This document shows, one piece after another, positions 57,401-64,000 of a stretch of DNA of 64,000 nt (positions are counted from its first letter, which is position 1; each line of letters begins with the position of its first letter). The notes below the pieces were generated by a model. It worked only from the letters and a program-made list of their open reading frames with translations. It was not told the DNA's origin and searched no databases. The DNA lies in NCBI RefSeq assembly GCF_034702125.1, contig NC_085868.1, forward strand, positions 25,928,776 through 25,992,775. The letters run 5' to 3'. The stretch is from Engraulis encrasicolus. Lineage: Eukaryota > Chordata > Actinopteri > Clupeiformes > Engraulidae. Position numbers and translations under genes: made by a program.

Positions 57401-59517
57401 AATGTAACACTAACAAAATAATTTGATGCTTGTAGGAAAAAACCGTCTCGGGGAGAAAGAACAGAGAGAGCTTTTGGTACTTCTGCGAGATGTGGCATGG
57501 GCGAGGACAGAGGACAACTGTTCTTTAGCCATAGACAGGTTGAGGGACAGTTTGGTGTACAAGAGCAATCAGCAAGTGCGCTCGTATGTTGAGCAAAGAT
57601 GGATTGCCATCAAAGAGGTATTGTGTTATAGGTATAACTTTCACTTTATATCAGGGTAGACCAGTTGTAATGAATGGCACAATTATGGTGGTAAATGGAT
57701 TGTTGCCCAAGCAGGTGTACGTGTTCCCACTAGGCACACAGAACATGAGTGAGGGGGTACTCATAGTACAAGGGGGTACGCAAGACAAAAAAAAAGTTGG
57801 GAAACTCACTACTATGGACTGTGCACATGGTACTTTACATGGAGGGTGTATTCACTTTTGTTACACGGTGCATTGTAATGGAATGCTAACTTGTGGGTCA
57901 AATTGTTCTCATATAATTATTTTTTCCCCCCCAGAAATGGACCAGAGCGTATGCACCGAAAGAGTTCAACGCGTCAATCACCACCAACAACGGGGTTGAA
58001 ACGATGAATAAAAACTTGAAGGAGTTTTTCCTCAAAATTACGAGTACTGGGACCATCTCTTCTGTCCTCGAAACAGTGATTACGGAGTTCATACCAGAAA
58101 AGATCAAGGATTACGAACGTTTGAACTACACCTACACCACCGGCCACAAGACTTACAACAAGGAGGTTCCGACGTTTCTCCGAAATCGGCCACGGAATGT
58201 TGTTCTTCATTGCCTTAAAAGCATCACCTCAGCATCCCATTTCACTTTGAAGGACATCGTGGATGAAGGTGATGGTAACTTTTTGGTCCGAAGTGAGCAA
58301 TCTCATCAGTCTTACACGCTGAACCTCAAAGAGCCGTGGTGTGAGTGTGGAGCCTTTCAGGACTCTTACCTACCCTGCAAGCACATGTTTGCCATTTTCA
58401 AGTTGACTGATTATTCATGGGATTGTCTCCCTGTGAAGTACACACAGTCACCCTATCTTAGTCTTGACATGATGCTGGATGGAGGAGGAGGAGAGAGGAT
58501 GCTGGATGGAGGAGAGAGGATGCTGGATGGAGGAGGAGGAGGAGAGAGGATGCTGGATGGAGGAGAGAGGATGCTGGATGGAGGAGGAGGAGGAGAGAGG
58601 ATGCTGGATGGAGGAGAGAGGATGCTGGATGGAGGAGAGAGGATGCTGGATGGAGGAGGAGGAGGAGAGAGGATGCTGGATGGAGGAGAGAGGATGCTGG
58701 ATGGAGGAGGAGGAGGAGAGAGGATGCTGGATGGAGGAGGAGGAGGAGGAGAGAGGATGCTGGATGGAGGAGAGAGGATGCTGGATGGAGGAGGAGGAGG
58801 AGAGAGGATGCTGGATGGAGGAGGAGGAGGAGAGAGGATGCAGGATGGAGGAGAGAGGATGCTGGATGGAGGAGGAGGAGGAGAGAGGATGCTGGATGGA
58901 GGAGAGAGGATGCTGGATGGAGGAGGAGGAGGAGGAGAGAGGATGCTGGATGGAGGAGAGAGGATGCTGGATGGAGGAGGAGGAGGAGAGAGGATGCTGG
59001 ATGGAGGAGAGAGGATGCTGGATGGAGGAGGAGGAGGAGGAGAGAGGATGCAGGATGGAGATGGAGGAGAGAGGATGCAGGATGGAGTTCGAAAATTGAA
59101 ATTAGACCAATGTGCCATGAGGGAGGAATTAAAGAAGCTAACTGACGCCACTTATTTGTGTACCGATGGGGAGACTGTACGAAGAATGACTGCAGCTCTC
59201 AGGAGCATGCGACAAACATTAGAGCAGCAGTGCCAAAAAGAAAATGGATTAATGCTTAACACACCTGGCAAAATTGTTATGCTCAGGAAAGACCTCAGAG
59301 GACTGCCAGTCAAAAAGGCCAAGTCAAGGCTGTCCAGAAAACGAAAATGGAGCCAAGGTATGAAGCTTGCCAGCTGTAGTCGGACACAATGACACTGCAT
59401 TTATTATAGAAATAAGATGCATTTAAATGCTAAATGTATGTTTTGCTGTCTTCTCTTCCAGACCCCCTTATGATACTGGGCCAAAGCTCTTCCCCCGCCC
59501 TGCAACCAAAGTCCTGA
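54454..59517 (+). CDS. MULE transposase with DDE core and SWIM zinc finger (8 exons, 973 residues)
   Basis: Exons 54454-54472, 55011-55149, 55287-55422, 55540-55643, 56469-57331, 57436-57617, 57935-59357 and 59462-59517 join in frame (2922 bp), all GT-AG. N-terminal Cys/His region (~75-135) resembles the zinc-binding part of MULE/FAR1-type proteins. The catalytic core shows D324 (VLLDATYK), D385 (YFMTDYSEQE), a C406-x2-H409 motif and E503 (NNGVETMN). The SWIM finger is C617-x-C619...C629-x-H631 (WCECGAFQD, LPCKH). Residues ~661-865 are an ERMLDGG-type tandem repeat, then a basic tail. The enzyme cuts and joins the element ends. Related domesticated host proteins are ZSWIM1/ZSWIM3-like, but flanking TIRs and TSD mark this copy as a transposon. 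First-exon choice is the least certain part. Confidence 0.88.
54773..54912 (+). repeat. Tandem 70-bp duplication in MULE intron 1
   Basis: Two adjacent copies share TATTTTCCAATCGGAGCTAC and AAATGGGGACATAAACGTTT with few differences. Confidence 0.85.
55668..56370 (-). mobile_element. 5'-truncated LINE inserted in MULE intron 4
   Basis: The minus-strand frame 55818-56366 encodes the end of a LINE reverse transcriptase: LTFKAHIENLVRKLKLKLG, ILDYADMLYMNAS, VYHGALRFIT, LSHWYTFIYKAILGLLPPYI. This is the common C-terminal pattern of jockey/L2/CR1-like LINEs in fish. The 3' tail (55668-55705) is TTTATTTAACC-rich. The insertion lies between donor 55644 and acceptor 56468, so the transposase can still be spliced. 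Confidence 0.85.
58472..59087 (+). repeat. Coding minisatellite in the MULE transposase (23 ERM units)
   Basis: Alternating 21-, 30- and 33-bp units built on GAGAGGATGCTGGATGGA with variable numbers of GGA codons. It stays in frame with exon 7 and encodes about 205 residues, about a fifth of the protein. All other frames are open too, which creates long false ORFs on both strands. Confidence 0.95.
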
Positions 59518-60150
59518 GGAGCATGCAGGCAAGACACACTCCACAAATATTGGCCAACATCAGGGTTTGACCCTTGTTTTTCTTTTATGATGTTTTTATT
59601 TGATTTTAGGTTGGGATCTCACTGTGACCGCAGTGAAAGGATGCAGGCCAATCATTACTTACTGTTTTGCACTCCTGTTTTGCAGCATCTTAAATTTGTT
59701 TGTATCAAAACAAATAGTGTTCCAAAGTTGTAGTGTTTTAATGAAGAAACATTTTGGTCACCTACATAACTAGACCAGGTTTCTCTTTTATGTTAATGAA
59801 GCAAATCTTAAACTTGTAAATCACTATTTATTTTGCAATTTTCTTTATTCATCAACATGATGTATTGTAAGGACAGTCACTTTACTGACAGTGTTCATTT
59901 TGATAAAAGGCCTACTACCATCTAAAATCTTGGTTTAAGACCATCAAAGATGTAAAATTTGACATTGGCACATTTATATTCCTTAAGATGGTGAAAAATA
60001 TTTCTATTCATCTTGAGCACATTTCCCTGCTTTGTGTTTTTGACATGCATCATTAACATACTACATTGTGAACTCTGTGTGTTCTAACTTATATTTGACT
60101 GTGTGCTGTGATTTTGTGTACTTTGATATCTTAATTATTTATGTTTACAT
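59518..60150 (+). other. MULE 3' untranslated region
   Basis: AT-rich, no coding features. No unambiguous AATAAA was assigned as the polyadenylation site. Confidence 0.5.
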
Positions 60151-60600
60151 ACCTCTACATTGTGAACTGTGTGCTGTGATTCTGCTTAACCTATGTTTGA
60201 CTGTGTGCTGTGATTATTAGGCCTATTTTTCCCCCCGCTTTAATAGGCTATCTGAATGATTGCCTTTTTGCTATTTTATATTTGTTGAGTTTCACAATTC
60301 CAATTACATACCTCTACATTGTGAACTGTGTGCTGTGATTCTGCTTAACCTATGTTTGACTGTGTGCTGTGATTATTAGGCCTATTTTTCCCCCCGCTTT
60401 AATAGGCTATCTGAATGATTGCCTGAGTTTCACAATTCCAATTACATACCTCTACATTGTGAACTGTGTGCTGTGATTCTGCTTAACCTATGTTTGACTG
60501 TGTGCTGTGATTATTAGGCCTATTTTTCCCCCCGCTTTAATAGGCTATCTGAATGATTGCCTTTTTGCTATTTTATATTTGTTGAGTTTCACAATTCCTC
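60151..60600 (+). repeat. Three tandem copies of a 138-159-bp unit in the MULE 3' part
   Basis: Copies start at about 60151, 60310 and 60448, each with ACCTCTACATTGTGAACTGT and CCCCCCGCTTTAATAGGC. The middle copy lacks about 21 bp present in the others. Confidence 0.88.
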
Positions 60601-60799
60601 TGCCCAATGCTTGTTTTCAGTTTGATGTTTTCAGTTAGTGTCATATCTATTGAACACTGCCTTAAAGCCTTTACCCACCTGTCCTGTAGGCCTACTGATT
60701 TATACAAGAAGAAAAATAATAAAGGATTATATATGCTTTGCAACAGTTGTGTCCTCGAATTCATCTGGAATGTAGGCTTATGTTTGTCTGTGTATTGTC

Positions 60800-61150
60800 T
60801 TGACGCATTTAAAAAAAAAAAAAAACTCATAAAAGAACCAATTTTGCCATGTAGCCTATGCCACTTGTGGTTTTAAAAAAAAACTCACGAAAGAACCGGT
60901 AGCATGCCACTGTGGTTGTATCAGCCTGCGCATCGTCGGCTAAATCGCTTATTTGAAATGTCGGCATTAAAAAAAAACCTCCCAGAAGAACCTATTAGTA
61001 GCCTAGTAGTTCATGTGGTTGCATCAGAGTAAGCCTCGTCGGCTAAATCGCTTATTTTGGAATGTCAGCATTTTTTTTTTTACATAAAACTCTCAAACCC
61101 CAGTCAGTATCGTCGGGTAAATCGCCTATTTGAAATGTTTGATTACACAT
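60800..61150 (+). repeat. Degenerate ~120-bp tandem repeat near the MULE right end
   Basis: GTCGGCTAAATCGCTTATTT recurs at about 60937 and 61039, with a third variant (GTCGGGTAAATCGCCTATTT) near 61113, each next to an A-rich or T-rich run and ACTCxxxAAAGAACC-like sequence. It may be subterminal transposase-binding DNA. Confidence 0.7.
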
Positions 61151-61267
61151 CTAATCATGCTGCAGCCCTCTCTGCGCCGTCTCCAGGGCAACCTCTCTGC
61201 GCCGTCTGCGGGGACGCGCACATATCTGCTCTGCTCTAAATGACGTAAGACGTAAGTACAACCCCTC

Positions 61268-61306
61268 GGGCGACACGGCGTCGAACTAGTGAGTCCCGAA
61301 TAATTG
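61268..61306 (-). repeat. MULE right TIR and target duplication
   Basis: The terminal repeat 61268-61297 is followed by GAATAATTG (61298-61306). Confidence 0.93.
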
Positions 61307-62116
61307 TGCAATATAGGCCTACAGCCGCATATGCGCCTTCAGTCGTGGGATCAATGGGGGACGACGTTCTTTTTAACAGCTGGGAGTTCAGGCACACATC
61401 AATCAATACCTACAGTAATAATCTCCCGGTAGAGTTTTGCCGTTTCGCACGACTGTCCGAATACACACACCTGACACGTGTGTGTCCGATAACACGTTAT
61501 AGTCGTCCATGTAGGTGGGAAAAGGGATATCCCCCCCAAAGAACTGGATCACAGGAAGCAGGGCGCACATGAACGCGAGAGGGACAGCGCACTGGACATG
61601 TAAAGCTCTCCTTCCCCAACAAATGGTTTGGGCACTGTTTGTTGGCCAGTTTCACGTAGCCTTTTCTTGACCTCCTTTACAAAAAGGTTTATTGTCATTT
61701 TTTTTTTTAAAGAATAATATAATAATATAAAAAAATATCTTCATTGGGCCTATGTCTACTGTAGTCAATTAAACATTTCATTGTAATTATTTGGAAATCA
61801 GTCTCTTGGCCTACCCCTTCCATATTGAGAACCGAAACATGTTGACTACTGTTGTTGATTAGGCCTATTTACACATGTTATTTTGTTGTCTACCTCGCGT
61901 AAAGCTTAATTACAAGCTGTCAATCAACCACAACGTAGTTGTTTTAGCCGGTTTCTAATTACGATGGTTTTCAGACGCTGGATTTATCAACAGCCGCTCG
62001 CTCTTACGATGGGATTGGAGAGGTACACATGTTTAGTAAATCTCACGTGAGCTTCGTCGTACGACGAGATCTGCGCTCATTTCTGCTATGGTTTCTACGC
62101 AAGTTTGATAAATGAG
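61307..62116. other. Right part of the outer TIR element
   Basis: No recognised frame. The last ~140 bp mirror the left end loosely (TTTATCAA, CTTACGATG, CGTCGTACGACG) and end with TTTGATAAATGAGGGCC. Confidence 0.6.
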
Positions 62117-62390
62117 GGCCATTGTGACACAGCACTCCACAGCACACAAGTGAACACTGCACACAACGAAATTGCATTTATGCCTCACTCGTGCAAGGGG
62201 GCAGCCCTCAATGGCGCCCCTAGGGAGCAGTGCGGCGGGACGGTACCATGCTCAGGGTACCTCAGTCATGGAGGAGGATGGGGGATAGCACTGGTTAAAT
62301 ACTACACTACCGTCGGTCTAGAATCGAACCGGCAACCTTTGGGCTACAAGTCTGACGCCCTAACTGCTTACCCATGACTGCCCATAATGC
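62117..62390 (-). mobile_element. SINE 5' portion (partner of 53802-53846)
   Basis: The minus-strand copy of the SINE at 5371-5687, with its head (A-box-like CTAACTGCTTACCCA and B-box complement GAATCGAACC near 62321-62330) at the right and broken at ATTGTGACAC on the left, where the outer elements were inserted. Confidence 0.88.
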
Positions 62391-62574
62391 CCATTATGTG
62401 ATAGACATGTGGTGCGACTTTACCAGTGTTGCAAGGCAGAGCAAGCCAAGACTGCAGACAGTGCAGTCTATGTTTTGGTAATGTCATGGAAAGCAACTTG
62501 CTGCACTAATACCTAACCCTTCGTTCACATGCAACATCCATCAACAGATGCAATTGACTTTGCTATGGTGAACG

Positions 62575-62830
62575 TTACCATGCGCCTGCAAAGATGATCC
62601 CATCATCACATAGCCACAGTGATTTTAGCACAGGCTGCAAAGCGTGATGGAAATGTATACTGTATCTGCCGGCTTTTGAACTTTTCAACTTCATCGCTAC
62701 TGTCATCATCATAATCAACAGACTTCAAGGCGTTGAATTGGTGTGTCGTAACACAACATCTGTCTGTTTCTCTTTCACTCTCCCTGTCATTATCACAGAT
62801 GTAAGATAACGACTTCTTTGGTCTTAGCTC
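62575..62830 (+). repeat. Segmental-duplication block, partner of 30585-30845
   Basis: Colinear by eye with 30585-30845 (see there). It lies downstream of gene B after the transposon nest. Confidence 0.75.
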
Positions 62831-64000
62831 TTGCTATAAGGGGGTCAGGATTTGGCTTAGCTTGGGTTAGCTTCGCCGATTAGCAAGGCACTTCCTTGTC
62901 GTCATTTTCACAAATTTGCTCATTTCCGACCCCACCTATGATTGGTGGGTGCGCGAGTTTACTGTTGGGCACTGGGCACCTTATAATACTTCCATGCATC
63001 CAATGCCCGTCTTCCATATAGCTTTCTGGTCAACCTTACTTCAGTCAGTAACATAATTGGCTGAGTAAACTGGATGTCGGAAATTAGCTTCATGAAACTC
63101 CATTTCGGAAGCTGAAAATTCGTTTAATTTCGGTTAAATTCACTAGCCTAGAATTCCCCATTGAAAAGACTGGGTGCGGGGCTTATTCACTCTCTCCAGG
63201 TCTTATACTACCTCCATGATTGCTATAGTATGGACCAGAAAAGATCCCATTGTAACAGGGTGAACTGTCAGTGTGGGGGAAATGTGTCCTATGGCAGCTT
63301 CCATACCCTGGTGAGGTCACGGGGTCTCAGCTAGCAGCTGACTGGCTAATCACTAAGTGGCTACTATGCCATTGTTTTTATAAAAATGGTGGGAACAGGT
63401 AAGCTCGTAGGAGCTCTCCCGATATTCGGGTATTCGAGGAGGGTATTCCCGGTCCTCTTGTCGCTGGTGCCCAAGTAGGCCTAGCCAGAGAGCTGTGGCG
63501 TCTGACTTGTATGCAGCTCACCCTGCTCCTGTGCTGAGGTATGTGTTCACAAACAGTATGTAAACCAGTGTTTCGATCTGAACACTACAGTTTGAATGTT
63601 GTATTCACTATGTTAACTTACGGTAACTTCATTGTCAGGTTGCCGGTAATGTCCATGGTGCCCGGATTGTTTGTGGGCTCTCATGCTGTCCATTTTGCCT
63701 GGTTAACACTAGACCTAATCACAAGTGAGATTAGGTCTGGGGAGTTGCCTATATTAAATTCCATATGGCAGAATACTTGGCTATTATGACACACTGCCCT
63801 GCTCTCTGATTGGGCAGAGAAACTGTTCGGAATCGGAATGCTTGGCCATTATGACACAGGTACCATGATCTTGGACGTTATGAGTCATCCTCGCCATACT
63901 GTCTTTCAGATCGAAACGATTGTGTAGAACTAAAGGCAGTATGGGAGTTCCCAGGCTACTGTCCATTCACATTGAGGTATGTGTGAACATCCTGTTTGGA
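62831..64000. other. Unassigned DNA to the right edge
   Basis: No exon, RNA gene or repeat boundary could be supported. The open frames at 63541-63789 and 63784-63966 have no recognisable domain. Confidence 0.4.

Larger units (their letters stand above)
54328..61297 (+). mobile_element. Mutator-like (MULE) DNA transposon, apparently intact, 6970 bp
   Basis: 30-bp terminal inverted repeats, 54328-54357 and 61268-61297, are exact inverses (outer ends GGGACTCAC and GTGAGTCCC). A perfect 9-bp duplication GAATAATTG lies at 54319-54327 and 61298-61306, the length expected for Mutator transposases. It encodes a MULE/SWIM transposase in eight exons with no stop or frame break. Perfect terminal repeats, perfect target duplication and intact frame indicate a recent, possibly mobile copy. 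A LINE fragment has since entered its fourth intron. Confidence 0.93.
53940..62116. mobile_element. Outer TIR element (GGCCCTCATTTATCAAA ends) split by the MULE
   Basis: GGCCCTCATTTATCAAA at the left end and its exact inverse TTTGATAAATGAGGGCC at the right end form 17-bp terminal repeats; internal TTTATCAA motifs recur. ATT flanks both ends. Without the MULE and one copy of its target duplication the host element is about 1.2 kb. No transposase of its own was recognised. ATT could be a 3-bp target duplication (PIF/Harbinger-like) but is too short to be decisive. Confidence 0.75.

Noticed and set aside
58453..59151. Long Ser/Pro/Leu-rich minus-strand frame and an EE-rich plus frame over the minisatellite
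   Set aside because: Shadow frames of the 3n-length repeat in the MULE transposase exon.
53940..62116. Outer GGCCCTCATTTATC ends as the MULE termini
   Set aside because: The 9-bp target duplication and exact 30-bp repeats are at 54319-61306. The outer ends have only ATT in common with their flanks and belong to a host element.

Overview
The window looks like ray-finned (teleost) fish genomic DNA. It has intron-rich genes with GT-AG splicing, long TG/GA microsatellites, and a dense, nested load of transposons typical of fish (BEL/Pao, Tc1/mariner-, hAT- and Mutator-like elements, tRNA-derived SINEs, LINEs of at least two lineages). No bacterial or phage features were seen.

Layout: (1) 118-8952 is a complete BEL/Pao LTR retrotransposon on the minus strand. 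It has 568-bp LTRs with 3 differences, a 5-bp target duplication, and an internal SINE, a small MITE and an in-frame stop. (2) 9976-27846 is adhesion-GPCR gene A (plus strand, 5' end outside the window). It has a giant mucin-like exon, an EGF-like module, part of the GAIN region and a full 7TM set. It is broken up by a LINE with a mariner-type insertion, a foldback element, a 100-N gap, and a ~3.75-kb stretch (about 20821-24572) of homopolymer-run sequence that looks like an assembly or base-calling failure. (3) 27847-35580 is 3' UTR and intergenic DNA with Tc1- and hAT-type elements. (4) 35590-53425 is the tandem paralogue, gene B. It is complete: 19 coding exons predict 942 residues comprising signal peptide, Reeler domain, short Thr/Pro linker, EGF-like module, GAIN/GPS and 7TM. 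Both receptors resemble the ADGRG7 (GPR128) branch. (5) 53802-62390 is a nest of mobile elements. Its core is an apparently intact Mutator-like (MULE) transposon at 54328-61297, with perfect 30-bp terminal inverted repeats, a perfect 9-bp target duplication, and an 8-exon transposase gene predicting 973 residues that contains a large in-frame minisatellite. (6) 62575-62830 matches 30585-30845, so the receptor duplication unit includes downstream flank and the transposon nest arrived in or after the second copy.

The two receptors are expected to be cell-surface, probably epithelial, adhesion receptors with identical exon phases wherever both can be read. They differ mainly in the stalk: about 550 Ser/Thr-rich residues in A against about 30 in B. 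The mobile elements are independent of the receptor genes except that they lie in their introns and flanks. All gene models come from reading splice signals and frames by eye, and no database search was possible.
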